Assembly: GCA_002050365.1 (NCBI GenBank)
Contig: MWYZ01000067.1
Location: forward strand, 1 to 35,349
Length of the DNA stretch: 35,349 nucleotides
Reading direction: 5' to 3'
Origin: Acidobacteria bacterium 28-1
GTDB lineage: Bacteria > Acidobacteriota > Blastocatellia > Pyrinomonadales > Pyrinomonadaceae
A model generated the notes under the pieces. The model saw nothing but the letters and a program-made list of their open reading frames with translations. It searched no databases and was not told where the DNA came from. This document shows positions 8,983 through 17,349 of the stretch, piece by piece (the stretch's first letter is position 1; every line of letters begins with the position of its first letter). The position numbers were made by a program, and so were the translations under genes.

Positions 8983-11900
8983 ATATAAATTTGCTCGTCG
9001 GAAAGTATGTCGATTAACTTGTCAATTTGTTCTTGCTTAAGTTTCATCTGCGCTAACGCTAACGCCACATCGCCACGAAATCGCGGGCTGGCATTGGAGT
9101 CATCCAAAAGTTTGATTAAATCGGGAATCAGCGCGTTTAGTTTGAGTTCGCGGACAGAGCGAATTGCCCAATCGCGTTTGCTTTCGTCAATTTCGATTTG
9201 ATTTATCTGCAGCCATTCGCGGAAAAACTCGGTAGTTCGCTTTGTCCAGCTTTTCGCCACCGGAACGAACCATTCTTGCGGCAGTGAATACGGCGGGTCT
9301 AAGTAAAAGCTCATAGATTCTGTAAATAATTCGTCGGCTAGATATTCGGCTAAATATTTATCGGCTTCGGCGGCGGCGAAAACCGCTAAACGGAAAGGAC
9401 GCTGCAAAATATCTTCGCCGTTTTTGGCGGACAGGGCTTCGATGTATTCGTTTGCCCGCTCCTTTAATGTCCCGCCCAAAAGCCGCAAAACTTCCGTCCA
9501 ATCCGAATCATAGATTTTTGCCAGCGCCTTTGTTTGATAGTCTTCGCGTTTAGCCAGACAAAAAGCCGTCAAGTATTCCTGAAAAGTGCGGTGCAGGAAA
9601 ATATACTGCGGGTCGCCGCCTTTTTGCGCCTTGACCAAAATGCCGTCGGCTTCGAGCCTTTCGATAATTTGCGCTGTGTTCAGTTCGGAAATCGGGTCGC
9701 CTTTGGGTGAATTTTCGAGACATTCCAAAATCAGTTCTTCCAACTCCGTTTCGGCAAATTGCTGTTTTGGAAAAAGCCGGTAGCTGATTTTTGAAAGCAT
9801 TCTGATTATCGAATTGACATCTCTGACGGTGATGCCGCGCTTTTCTTCCTTCCATTCGCGCAGCAGTCCGCGCAAACATTTGTCGTAGAGTTCGACGCGG
9901 TGTTCGGAAAAATGTTCCGGGTTTTCGTCTTCTTCAAAACAGCGGCAAAGAAGCCCCAGCATCAAAGGAATCTGTGAAAGCCCTTTGATTTGCGGACGGT
10001 CTTCAATCGTCGCCAAAAACTTTTCGGCTGTTGCCTTGTCGGAGAAAAACTTTCCGACAAAGTTTTCAATCTGCGTTTGTTCAAAAGCCGTCAGTTCGAG
10101 TTCTTTGGCGGGATTTTCGTCGCCGTCTTTGAAAGGCGAGCCAAGATAACCGACACTCCGCGAAGTCAATAAAATCCGCATCTTTGGATAATCGGCAGAG
10201 AAGGTTTCCAACTTTTCCAAAAGTTTGGCGCGGGAAAGAGATTCGTTCGGGTTTTCAGGCTTTTCCGAAACCTCGTCGAGCGCGTCCAACAAAATCACAC
10301 ATTCTTCGCGCTCGATTTTTTGCTTAACCCATTCTCGAAAAGCGGACGTTTCCGCCTTCTCGCCCGGGCAAACCGCGACGGCTAAACCTTCGGCGATGGT
10401 TTTGTTTTTGGCGTGTTGGGCTAAGTTGGTGAGTCTGGTTAAAATCGGGAGCGTTACGTCCGCAACCGTGATTTCGTCGTTTTCCAACTTCGTTTTTTGC
10501 GCCGTCGCCAGTTGACGCGCTTCGTAACGCAAAAGCCAAGATTTACCAAAGCCCGGGTCGCCCAAAATAACGGCTCGCGGAAATTTCTCCCGCGCTTCGT
10601 CCCAATCTATCGGCGGTTCAATTTTTTCGGACTTCGCCGCGTCGAAGGAAAACTCCTCAGGTCGGTCAATTCTTGCTTTGCTCGATTTGTAGGCGAAAAC
10701 ATCGGTAAAAATGCCCGCCGAATGAAGCGACTCGCGCATTTTGGCGAATTCTTTTTGAAACCTCTCGCGGTCTGTTACGACTTCCACCGTTTGACGAATA
10801 TCGTCAAAAAGCGTTTCGCCGTCTTTGTTTCCCCGCAAATGCTCAGGATAGTATTTCGGAACTTCAGTCGCTTCTTTCGCTAATTTTTCGAGATATTTGA
10901 TGGCTTCATCTTTAGTTATTTCTACTAATTTGCCAGAGGATTTTTTGGATGAAGGAATTCTATTAAGTAATTCCTTTACACCTTCGGCTGAGGTTTTAGC
11001 ATCATCTTTGACTTCAGTTAAATCTTTGCCTATTTCATCTAGCTTTGGATTTACCTCTTTTCTAAAATCAGTCAACAATTCGTTGATAGTTTGATTTGAG
11101 GTAAAAAGAGCCTTAATTTCATTTTCTAACTTATCAAAGCGATTATAGATGTCTCGCATTAGCAAAGGCAAAATATCATTTAGCTCGACTAAGTCTTTTT
11201 TAATTTGAGAAGTATCGTCTTTTATTTTGTCTATGTTTGATGACAAAGACTGAAGTATCGAAATGGTTTGAAGCGATGAAGCAAACTCAAATGATTTCCA
11301 AGCACGTTCATTTTCGTTAAGTTCTGATTTCAAACGCGAACTAAATTTGCGAAAAAGTTTTTTGCTCAGTTCGGCTTTGAGGTCTTGATGAATCGCGCCG
11401 TTCCATTTTTCTGGTAATTTATTGCCTTTTTTTGCCCAATCGGTAAATGCGGGTTCGAGGCTTTGGTCCCAAAATAAATCTCTGATTTTTGCTTCATCAG
11501 GTAAAGCCTCGATGAAATTCGTTTTGTTTTTTTCAATGTCCAAAAAATAATCGGGTTGGTTGCCGAATAAAACCCATAACTGCGCGTCATCGGCTTCCGT
11601 CGCTTTCAATTTTCCAAGCCAAAATCTTAAAAGCAATTTGCGCTTTTGTTCATAATCTGTGTCCGTCAAAATGCCTGAGTTTTGGATTTTGTTTTCGGGC
11701 AGCATTTCGGTCAGTGCGGTTTGCCAGACTTTCACGACGACGCGAGGCAAATCGTAGTTCAAATCTGATTTTGTGGCTTCATTGTAAGACTTGTAAGAAT
11801 CATATGCCCCATCGCCAAGAACGCCCGCAATGGCATCGCCCAGTTTTTCAATCGGAGTAGAAAAAAGTTTTTCTAAGGCTTTCTTTTTCTCAGCGTCGCC

Positions 11901-12068
11901 TGGAACCGAAGCAACCAAATCCGCCAAAGATTCGTAATAAGTATCGCTCAGGGAAGCACCAATCAACGCGCCCAGCCAGGGCATCCCGACTCCCGCCGTC
12001 AGCGCGGCTCCGCCTAACGGTAATGCAATATTGAACAGAGTTTTTCCAACAGATGCTTTTTTTGCCAT
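8637..12068 (-). CDS. NACHT-domain NTPase (bacterial NLR-like), C-terminus lost by out-of-frame fusion
   Basis: A STAND ATPase with Walker A GDPGFGKSW (about residue 505), Walker B CVILLDALDEVSE (about 595), LLTSRS (about 630) and the winged-helix motif FLHRTFQEYLTAF (about 830), followed by HEAT-like helices to about residue 1030. Bacterial NACHT proteins include antiphage defence proteins (known for the family; not shown here). The N-terminus has a glycine-rich hydrophobic stretch (residues about 10-45), and residues about 270-400 look coiled-coil. I use the ATG at 12068 rather than a TTG at 12080. After about residue 1035 the frame reads the DUF488 gene out of phase to a stop at 8637, giving about 105 junk residues rich in Cys and Arg. 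The sensor end is therefore truncated. Confidence 0.85.
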   Translation of the reverse strand: MAKKASVGKTLFNIALPLGGAALTAGVGMPWLGALIGASLSDTYYESLADLVASVPGDAEKKKALEKLFSTPIEKLGDAIAGVLGDGAYDSYKSYNEATKSDLNYDLPRVVVKVWQTALTEMLPENKIQNSGILTDTDYEQKRKLLLRFWLGKLKATEADDAQLWVLFGNQPDYFLDIEKNKTNFIEALPDEAKIRDLFWDQSLEPAFTDWAKKGNKLPEKWNGAIHQDLKAELSKKLFRKFSSRLKSELNENERAWKSFEFASSLQTISILQSLSSNIDKIKDDTSQIKKDLVELNDILPLLMRDIYNRFDKLENEIKALFTSNQTINELLTDFRKEVNPKLDEIGKDLTEVKDDAKTSAEGVKELLNRIPSSKKSSGKLVEITKDEAIKYLEKLAKEATEVPKYYPEHLRGNKDGETLFDDIRQTVEVVTDRERFQKEFAKMRESLHSAGIFTDVFAYKSSKARIDRPEEFSFDAAKSEKIEPPIDWDEAREKFPRAVILGDPGFGKSWLLRYEARQLATAQKTKLENDEITVADVTLPILTRLTNLAQHAKNKTIAEGLAVAVCPGEKAETSAFREWVKQKIEREECVILLDALDEVSEKPENPNESLSRAKLLEKLETFSADYPKMRILLTSRSVGYLGSPFKDGDENPAKELELTAFEQTQIENFVGKFFSDKATAEKFLATIEDRPQIKGLSQIPLMLGLLCRCFEEDENPEHFSEHRVELYDKCLRGLLREWKEEKRGITVRDVNSIIRMLSKISYRLFPKQQFAETELEELILECLENSPKGDPISELNTAQIIERLEADGILVKAQKGGDPQYIFLHRTFQEYLTAFCLAKREDYQTKALAKIYDSDWTEVLRLLGGTLKERANEYIEALSAKNGEDILQRPFRLAVFAAAEADKYLAEYLADELFTESMSFYLDPPYSLPQEWFVPVAKSWTKRTTEFFREWLQINQIEIDESKRDWAIRSVRELKLNALIPDLIKLLDDSNASPRFRGDVALALAQMKLKQEQIDKLIDILSDEQIYIWDRITLGKIFSRCCKNTKSLFCAMCGARRVRVGCSLTAWFCRRICAKTASVTNICPNVAASELRKRKIWNAGLKGFWNCQPKLKRRLCVRNRSRSRNIKRPRRIVIASECSRRF

Positions 12069-12099
12069 ATTTCCCGGCAAAGTTTTGCGGTGAAAGAAT

Positions 12100-12126
12100 T
12101 TTGTATGCCGGAAGGAAATTAGTCAA
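12100..12126 (-). promoter_or_regulatory. Possible promoter of the NACHT gene
   Basis: On the minus strand, TTGACT (12121-12126) is followed after 15 bases by TACAAA (12100-12105). It overlaps the stop of the acyl-CoA synthetase and would give a leader of about 25 bases. The spacing is shorter than ideal. Confidence 0.35.
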
Positions 12127-14455
12127 GAGAAATGTGCCGAATTTCCTCAACCGCATTTGGATTTTCGAGTGCCGACAAATCGCCCGCGTCTTCGCCCAAA
12201 TACGCCGAGCGAATCACGCGGCGCATTACTTTGGCGTTGCGTGTTTTCGGTAAGGCGGAAACGAAATGAATTTTCGACGGCGCGAGCGGTTTGCCCATAT
12301 CTTTGGCGACAAGGTTTTTTAATTGGAACGCCAGCATCTTGCTGGCATCTTCGTCGCCAGACGATAAAGGTTGTTTTGTATCGTCAAACTTATCAGCCGT
12401 TATTTCGCGCTCTGCGGTCATTGCCGACAAGATGTCGGCGTTCCGTAAGACGCAGAACGCGACCATTGCCGTGCCTTTCATCTCGTCAGGAACGCCGATG
12501 ACAGCGGCTTCGGCGACGAGCGGATGAGCGATGAGCAAACTTTCGACTTCGGCGGGTCCAACGCGCTTGCCCGCGACTTTCAATGTGTCGTCCGAGCGTC
12601 CTAAGATAAACCAATGCCCGTCCGCGTCGCGCATCGCCCAATCGCCGTGAACCCAGATGTTTTCAAAGCGCGACCAATACGTTTCCAAGTATCTTTCGCG
12701 CTCCTGCCAGAAGCCGCGAGCCATTCCAATCCACGGTTTTTTAATCGCCAATTCGCCGACTTGATTTGCGCCGACGGATTTGCCTTTGTCGTCCAAAATG
12801 TCCGCGTCAATTCCCGGACACGGCGCGGAAAAGCCGCACGGTTTGATCGGCACGAGCGGATTATTCATCAAAATTCCGCCGGAGATTTCCGTGCCGCCCG
12901 AATAATTTATTATCGGAAGTTTTGAATCGCCGACCTTCTCGAACAGCCACCACCACGGCGCGGGATTCCAAGGCTCGCCCGTCGAAGCGAAGGCGCGAAG
13001 CGATGATAAATCGTGTCGTTTCGGCAAATCGTCACCGTGCGTGGCGAGTGCGCGGACGAGCGTCGGCGAGATTCCCAAAATTTCGACTTTGTGTTTCGCG
13101 CAAAATTCCCAAATTCTATCGGGCGCGGGATGATCGGGTGCGCCGTCGTAGATGCAAATCGTCGCGCCGTTTATCAACGCGCCGTAAATCAGCCACGGTC
13201 CCATCATCCAGCCGATGTCGGTGATCCAGGAAATGCGCGTGCCTCGTCCAACGTCAGTTCCGAAAGCCATATCCTGCGCCGCTTTTATCGGAAAGCTGCA
13301 ATGCGTGTGCGCGATGCCTTTCGGTTTTCCGGTCGTTCCGCTGGTATAAAGAATAATGAGCGGGTCTTCAGCGCTAGTCGGTTCAAGATGAGAAAACGTC
13401 GCTAAGTCTTTTTCACTAATTTCCATTGATAAATTCCAAGGTGAAATGTCGAATTTGTCAGAATGCAATTGTTTTTCTTCAATATCGTAAAACCCAAATC
13501 CAATTCCACCAGATTTGACGTGTGGGGAATTCTTGCTTTGCGTGATGTCTGGAATCAATCCTTCACGGAACTTTTCTGCGATTTCCAGCCGCCTTTTTTC
13601 CAACACTAAAGATTTTTCTTCTTCAGTTAATCCTTTAAATTCCACGACTTTTTCTTTTCGTTCTTTGTCTCTAATCTTTCTGCGTTCATTGTGAATTGCT
13701 GATTGTTCTGCTAATTCTTTTGCCGATTCTTCTTTGGTTCTTTTTCGAAGAATATTAGAAATCCAGAAGATCTTTTCTATAGATGGGCTTTTTTCTGCCG
13801 CTTGAAAGGCAATATCTAAAGCATTAAAAAGTTTACCGCGTCTTAAAAATCCATCACAGGTAAAAAGTGCTTTTGCGCCGACAGCATTTAATCTTGATGC
13901 AATTGCTTCAACTCCATAACCGGAAAAGACAGGAACAGCAATCGCACCGACTCGGTTAATCGCTAATAAAACAACAGCCGTTTCAATCATCATTGGCAAA
14001 TGAATTCCAATCGCATCACCTTTGCCCAAACCATTCAACCGCAAACCTGCCGCGCAAGATTCAACTTCTCGTTTTAATTCAGCATAATTAACTTGTCGAA
14101 CTTTGCCTCCTTCGTCTTCCCAAATCACCGCAGGCTGGTCTCGCATCTCGTCCGTTTGCCAACGGTCAACGCAATGCGAAACGATATTCAAACCGGCGCC
14201 GACGCACCAGTGCGGAAACGCCGCGCCGTCCGATGTGTCGAGCAGTTTTTCATATGGCGGATTAAAACGAATATCTAAAAATTTCAAAACTTCGGCGGTG
14301 AATTTTTCCGTTTCGTTAATCGAAAATTGATAAAGCTCGCCGAAACTCGAAACGCCGACTTGTTTCATAAACTCGGTTAATCTGGCGCGTTCTATTACGT
14401 CTTCGGTCGGTGTCCAGGCAATTTGCTGATTTTCCAAAAGATTTGTGTCATTCAT
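12119..14455 (-). CDS. AMP-forming acyl-CoA synthetase (acetyl-CoA synthetase-like) with two insertions
   Basis: Activates a carboxylic acid with ATP and CoA via an acyl-adenylate. ANL-family motifs are all present: [70 protein letters not shown] and the C-terminal lysine motif [14 protein letters not shown]. At 778 residues it is about 100 longer than relatives. One insertion (about residues 235-335) is highly charged, lysine/glutamate-rich and AT-rich (around 13430-13760). The other ([13 protein letters not shown] to ASKMLAF, about 40 residues) is encoded by a complete inverted-repeat element at 12325-12444, in frame. The insertion lies in the mobile C-terminal subdomain, between FCVLR and [15 protein letters not shown]. 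The substrate acid is not determinable. Confidence 0.9.
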   Translation of the reverse strand: MNDTNLLENQQIAWTPTEDVIERARLTEFMKQVGVSSFGELYQFSINETEKFTAEVLKFLDIRFNPPYEKLLDTSDGAAFPHWCVGAGLNIVSHCVDRWQTDEMRDQPAVIWEDEGGKVRQVNYAELKREVESCAAGLRLNGLGKGDAIGIHLPMMIETAVVLLAINRVGAIAVPVFSGYGVEAIASRLNAVGAKALFTCDGFLRRGKLFNALDIAFQAAEKSPSIEKIFWISNILRKRTKEESAKELAEQSAIHNERRKIRDKERKEKVVEFKGLTEEEKSLVLEKRRLEIAEKFREGLIPDITQSKNSPHVKSGGIGFGFYDIEEKQLHSDKFDISPWNLSMEISEKDLATFSHLEPTSAEDPLIILYTSGTTGKPKGIAHTHCSFPIKAAQDMAFGTDVGRGTRISWITDIGWMMGPWLIYGALINGATICIYDGAPDHPAPDRIWEFCAKHKVEILGISPTLVRALATHGDDLPKRHDLSSLRAFASTGEPWNPAPWWWLFEKVGDSKLPIINYSGGTEISGGILMNNPLVPIKPCGFSAPCPGIDADILDDKGKSVGANQVGELAIKKPWIGMARGFWQERERYLETYWSRFENIWVHGDWAMRDADGHWFILGRSDDTLKVAGKRVGPAEVESLLIAHPLVAEAAVIGVPDEMKGTAMVAFCVLRNADILSAMTAEREITADKFDDTKQPLSSGDEDASKMLAFQLKNLVAKDMGKPLAPSKIHFVSALPKTRNAKVMRRVIRSAYLGEDAGDLSALENPNAVEEIRHISLD
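12325..12444. repeat. CATCTTG-core inverted-repeat element, inside a coding sequence
   Basis: The plus strand begins GGAACGCCAGCATCTTGCTG and ends ACAAGATGTCGGCGTTCC. The element spans 120 bases, exactly 40 codons, so the host gene stays open. Its arms match the intergenic element at 25943-26058 in plan: G-rich end, CGC, three bases, CATCTTG, three bases, GC. In each arm the flanking triplets can pair to form a small sub-hairpin. Confidence 0.75.
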
Positions 14456-14487
14456 AATTTTGTGATTTTAGAAGAATTGAGGCATAT

Positions 14488-14496
14488 TTTATAACA
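14488..14496 (-). promoter_or_regulatory. Extended -10 promoter for the acyl-CoA synthetase
   Basis: The minus strand reads TGTTATAAA (TG, one base, TATAAA), 33 bases before the start codon at 14455. A near-identical box faces the other way at 14506-14514, so the two genes share a compact divergent promoter. Confidence 0.55.
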
Positions 14497-14505
14497 CAAA
14501 GTATT

Positions 14506-14514
14506 TGTTATAAA
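14506..14514 (+). promoter_or_regulatory. Extended -10 promoter for the SDR gene
   Basis: TGTTATAAA on the plus strand, giving a leader of about 75 bases that contains the CTTTGCG hairpin repeat before the ATG at 14598. Confidence 0.5.
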
Positions 14515-14524
14515 ATTCATCCGA

Positions 14525-14577
14525 ATCTTTGCGAAATTTGCGCCTTTGCGGGAAACAATTTCACACGCAAAGGTGCA
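14525..14577. repeat. Word-hairpin repeat (CTTTGCG words)
   Basis: CTTTGCG/TTTGCGC words on the left, with GCGCCTTTGCG at 14540-14550 pairing with CGCAAAGGTGC at 14566-14576. It lies in the leader of the SDR gene. The arms are shorter than in other members. Confidence 0.6.
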
Positions 14578-14597
14578 GAAAACGCTAGGAAAACCTT

Positions 14598-15386
14598 ATG
14601 AGCGAAAAACCTGTCGAAATCAAACTGCCCGCAAATCTTTTTCAAGGCAAAACCGCCATCATCACCGGCGCGAGTCGCGGTGTTGGTCGCGCAACGGCAT
14701 TGCGTCTGGCAGAATCGGGCGCAAACGTTGTCGTTAATTATTTGAGCCGCGAAGAAGACGCTAACGAAACAGTCAAGGAATGCGAAAATTGCGGCTTTGG
14801 CGCAATCGCCGTGCAGGGCGACGTTTCCGTCTGGACTGACGCGCACAACTTGGCAAACAAGGCGATTGAAAAATTCGGGCGTATTGATTTGTTGGTTTTG
14901 AACGCCGGAATTTGGGAAGGCGCACCGATTGAGGAGATGTCAGAGGAAGTTTGGAATAAAGTTTTGAACACGAATTTGAAAGCGGCGTGGGCGATGTCGA
15001 AAGCGTGTGTGCCTTCGATGAAAAAGCAACCGAGCGGCGCGATTGTGCTTGTCTCTTCGACCGCCGGACAACGCGGCGAAGCCAATTATTCAAACTACGC
15101 GGCATCTAAAGGTGGACAAATCAGTTTTACGAAAGCGTTGGCGAGCGAGCTTTGTCCAAAAATCCGCGTCAATGCGGTCGCACCAGGCTGGATTGAAACG
15201 GCGATGGTCAGACCTGTTTTTGAAGATGAAGAATACAAACAAAGCGTTATCAATACGATTCCTTTGCAAAGAATGGCGACGACCGACGATGTTGCGCTTT
15301 CGATTTGTTTTCTGCTGTCGGATTGGTCGCGGCACATTACGGGCGAGATTTTAAATATCAACGGCGGTGCGGTTCTTTGCGGGTGA
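14598..15386 (+). CDS. Short-chain dehydrogenase/reductase (FabG-like)
   Basis: A classical SDR of 262 residues that uses NAD(P)H to reduce a carbonyl or oxidise an alcohol. It has the nucleotide-binding TGASRGVGRA near residue 20-30, the NAG motif (VLNAGIWEG), the catalytic serine in VLVSSTAG and the YAASK catalytic pair. The arrangement matches 3-oxoacyl-ACP reductase-like enzymes, but several SDRs look alike and the substrate is unknown. Fatty-acid partners are not adjacent; the divergent neighbour is an acyl-CoA synthetase, which makes a role in acyl metabolism plausible (inference). Confidence 0.88.
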   Translation: MSEKPVEIKLPANLFQGKTAIITGASRGVGRATALRLAESGANVVVNYLSREEDANETVKECENCGFGAIAVQGDVSVWTDAHNLANKAIEKFGRIDLLVLNAGIWEGAPIEEMSEEVWNKVLNTNLKAAWAMSKACVPSMKKQPSGAIVLVSSTAGQRGEANYSNYAASKGGQISFTKALASELCPKIRVNAVAPGWIETAMVRPVFEDEEYKQSVINTIPLQRMATTDDVALSICFLLSDWSRHITGEILNINGGAVLCG

Positions 15387-15387
15387 A

Positions 15388-15463
15388 AAGGTTCAAAGTT
15401 CAAAGTTCAAGGTTCAAAGTTTGATGATGCGCCTAACTTTGAACTTTGAACCTTGAACTTGAA
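15388..15463. repeat. Word-hairpin repeat (GTTCAAA words)
   Basis: Near-tandem GGTTCAAAGTTCAAAGTTCA words on the left pair with CTTTGAACTTTGAACCTTGA on the right across a short loop, forming a long imperfect stem. It starts directly after the SDR stop and ends a few bases before the CBS start. Confidence 0.88.
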
Positions 15464-15468
15464 ATTTT

Positions 15469-15948
15469 ATGAAAGTAAAAGATGTGATGAAAACCAATGT
15501 CAGTTTTTGTTCGACGGAAGACAGCCTGATGAAAGCCGCTGAAGTTATGCGTCATCGGGATTGCGGCGTTGTGCCGATTGTTGATGAAGATAAAAAAGTA
15601 GTCGGAATGTTGACTGACCGCGATTTGTGTCTCGCCGTCGTCGCCCGAAATCGGAAAGCGTCCGATGTTAAAACCGAAGAATTACTGCGCGGCAAAGCAA
15701 TCGTTTGCGCGGCTGATGATAAAGTTGAAGACGCTTTGAGAAAAATGCGGAAATATCAAGTGAAACGGCTCGCGGCAATTGGCGCGGACGGCGAAGTTGT
15801 CGGTATATTGTCTGTAACCGATGTTTTACAGCTCGCTGTTCGGAAAGACAAAAAACTGAAAAAAAAAGTTTATGCGACGCTGAAGGCGATTTTTAAGCCC
15901 AGACCAATTGTACTTCGGGAAGTTTCCGTCAGCGAAGAAAACTCTTAA
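15469..15948 (+). CDS. Tandem CBS-domain protein
   Basis: A 159-residue cytoplasmic protein made of two CBS motifs, about residues 1-60 (VKDVMKTNVSFCSTEDSL to VVGMLTDRDLCLAV) and 70-125 (AIVCAADDKVEDALRKM to VVGILSVTDVLQLA), with a basic tail. CBS pairs bind adenosine nucleotides and act as energy sensors. Nothing else is fused to it, so its target is unknown. The sixA gene starts 5 bases downstream, so the two are probably co-transcribed. The right arm of the GTTCAAA hairpin ends 5 bases before its ATG, and no strong Shine-Dalgarno is visible. Confidence 0.88.
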   Translation: MKVKDVMKTNVSFCSTEDSLMKAAEVMRHRDCGVVPIVDEDKKVVGMLTDRDLCLAVVARNRKASDVKTEELLRGKAIVCAADDKVEDALRKMRKYQVKRLAAIGADGEVVGILSVTDVLQLAVRKDKKLKKKVYATLKAIFKPRPIVLREVSVSEENS

Positions 15949-15953
15949 AATCT

Positions 15954-16460
15954 ATGAAAACACTTTTTGTTCTGCGTCACGCCAAGTCGAGTTGGGAAAA
16001 TACGGATTTGTCAGATTTTGCACGTCCGCTTAACGAACGCGGACTCAAAGCCGCACCGTTGATGGGCAAATTTATTTATAAAAATCAGCTTCAATCCGAA
16101 TTGATTTTAAGTTCGCCCGCCGAGAGAGCCAAACAGACTGCGATTCTTATTAAGGAAAACGCGCAAATTGATGGCGAAATCAGGTATGACGAAAGAATTT
16201 ACGAAGCCAACCCGGCAAGACTTCTTGAAGTTGTCTCTGAACAGAGCGAAAAACTTGAATCGGTAATGCTCGTCGGACACAATCCGGGACTCGAAGGACT
16301 TTTGAAGATTTTAACTGGTGAAGCTCAGCCGATGCCGACCGCGGCGTTAGCCGTAATTGATTTGAAAATTGGCAAATGGAGTGAGATAAATTCTTCGACG
16401 GGTAATTTGCGGACGTTGATTCGACCGAAAGAGTTAGAAAAGGCAAAAGGCAAAAGGTAA
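15954..16460 (+). CDS. sixA: SixA-like phosphohistidine phosphatase (histidine phosphatase family)
   Basis: A histidine phosphatase superfamily member; the SixA branch removes phosphate from phosphohistidine in signalling proteins. The catalytic motif is LRHAKSSW at residues 6-13, then a conserved arginine in SSPAERAKQTA and the second catalytic histidine in VGHNPGLEG. The length of 168 residues fits. The last residues KAKGKR and the TAA stop are encoded by the first words of the adjacent AAAAGGC hairpin, so the repeat has set or replaced the natural C-terminus. It follows the CBS gene after 5 bases. Confidence 0.88.
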   Translation: MKTLFVLRHAKSSWENTDLSDFARPLNERGLKAAPLMGKFIYKNQLQSELILSSPAERAKQTAILIKENAQIDGEIRYDERIYEANPARLLEVVSEQSEKLESVMLVGHNPGLEGLLKILTGEAQPMPTAALAVIDLKIGKWSEINSSTGNLRTLIRPKELEKAKGKR

Positions 16461-16548
16461 AAGGCAAAAGTAAGGAAGTTAAATAGCTGCTAAACATACT
16501 TACTGAATAGCTTTTTATTTTTGCCTTTTACCTTTTGCCTTTTTACTT
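16438..16548. repeat. Word-hairpin repeat (AAAAGGC words)
   Basis: The left arm AAAAGGCAAAAGGCAAAAGG, continuing with AAAAGGC variants and ending in AAATAGCT, pairs with AGCTTTTTATTTTTGCC plus further CTTTTGCC words to 16548. The left arm lies inside the sixA coding end and supplies its stop codon. The word resembles those at 20017-20085 and 28097-28202. Confidence 0.88.
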
Positions 16549-16576
16549 ATAAAAATCTTCGATCGAAGATTTTTAT
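16549..16576. terminator. Perfect 28-bp palindrome, probable terminator
   Basis: ATAAAAATCTTCGA is followed directly by its exact reverse complement. The stem is flanked by A- and T-runs, as in a bidirectional intrinsic terminator, and it separates sixA from the PHO box of the next operon. A dimeric-protein operator is the alternative. Confidence 0.65.
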
Positions 16577-16615
16577 TTAACATTCTTTTAACTTTCCGTT
16601 CATACCGCCTTAAAC
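16577..16615 (+). promoter_or_regulatory. Candidate PHO box (four 11-bp-phased repeats)
   Basis: The hexamers TTAACA (16577), TTAACT (16588), TTCATA (16599) and TTAAAC (16610) start exactly 11 bases apart, one helical turn, as in PhoB/PhoP binding sites. The array lies just upstream of the -35 region of the phoU-phoB-phoR promoter, the usual activator position. This implies autoregulation by the PhoB encoded here (inference). Confidence 0.6.
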
Positions 16616-16658
16616 CTCCGCGTTTATTCTAAACCTTCAAATTTCCGTTTCGCGCTTT

Positions 16659-16664
16659 TATAAT
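16659..16664 (+). promoter_or_regulatory. -10 box of the phoU operon
   Basis: TATAAT, 28 bases before the phoU ATG. The -35 position at 17-bp spacing is the weak TTCAAA (16636-16641), as expected for an activator-dependent promoter. Confidence 0.6.
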
Positions 16665-16692
16665 CGGGCGATTTGTTCTACATTTCTATTTA

Positions 16693-17349
16693 ATGGAGCA
16701 GAGAAAACTTTTGGAGCGCGAACTCGACATCTTGCGCGATAGATTACTTTTAATGGGCGGCGAAGTTGAACTGGCTGTGCAACGCGCGATGCACGCGCTC
16801 ATCCAACGCGACAGCGAAGTCGCCAATCAAGTGATTGAAAACGACCGCGTGATTGACCGGCTCGAACTTGAAATTGACCGCTTGAGCGTCGAAGTTTTAA
16901 CCTTGCGCCGACCGGTCGCCCGCGAATTGCGGATGGTGATTTCGATTTTCAAAATCACGCCGGTTCTCGAACGAATCGCCGACCACGCGACCAGTATTGC
17001 GCGAGCCGCACTTGAATTAAACGATGAGCCGGAATTGAAGAATTACTCCGAACTCAACGAAATGGCGGAACGCGCACTTGAAATGTTGCAATCGGCGCTC
17101 GACGCTTTTACGTCGAACGATTCGGAAAAAGCCCGACAGCTTATCGGGAAAGATGAGGAAGTTGATAAAATCTACGACCGCTTGGTTGATAATTTGATGG
17201 AAACAATGTCGAAGGACGCGGCGAAATCAATCCGTTTGGCGCGACTTCTTTTCGTCGCGAAAAATCTGGAACGCATCGGCGATTACGTCAAAGATATTTG
17301 CGAGCTGACCGTTTATATGAAGGAAGCGGTTTTTATCAAACACCAATAG
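16693..17349 (+). CDS. phoU: Phosphate signalling regulator PhoU
   Basis: A 218-residue all-helical protein with two PhoU repeats. Each contains a metal-binding E/D-x3-D-type helix, seen as NDRVIDRLELEIDRLSVEVL (about residues 50-70) and KDEEVDKIYDRLVDNLMETM (about 155-175). PhoU links the PstSCAB phosphate transporter to the PhoR kinase and keeps the regulon off when phosphate is plentiful. Here it is the first gene of a phoU-phoB-phoR run with its own PHO-box promoter; the pst transporter genes are not in the window. Basic ERIADHATSIA and ERIGDYVKDIC segments are typical of the family. Confidence 0.95.
   Translation: MEQRKLLERELDILRDRLLLMGGEVELAVQRAMHALIQRDSEVANQVIENDRVIDRLELEIDRLSVEVLTLRRPVARELRMVISIFKITPVLERIADHATSIARAALELNDEPELKNYSELNEMAERALEMLQSALDAFTSNDSEKARQLIGKDEEVDKIYDRLVDNLMETMSKDAAKSIRLARLLFVAKNLERIGDYVKDICELTVYMKEAVFIKHQ

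Noticed and set aside
16549..16576. Perfect palindrome as a replication or attachment site
   Set aside because: The flanking A- and T-runs and its position after sixA fit a terminator better; no integrase or origin features are nearby.
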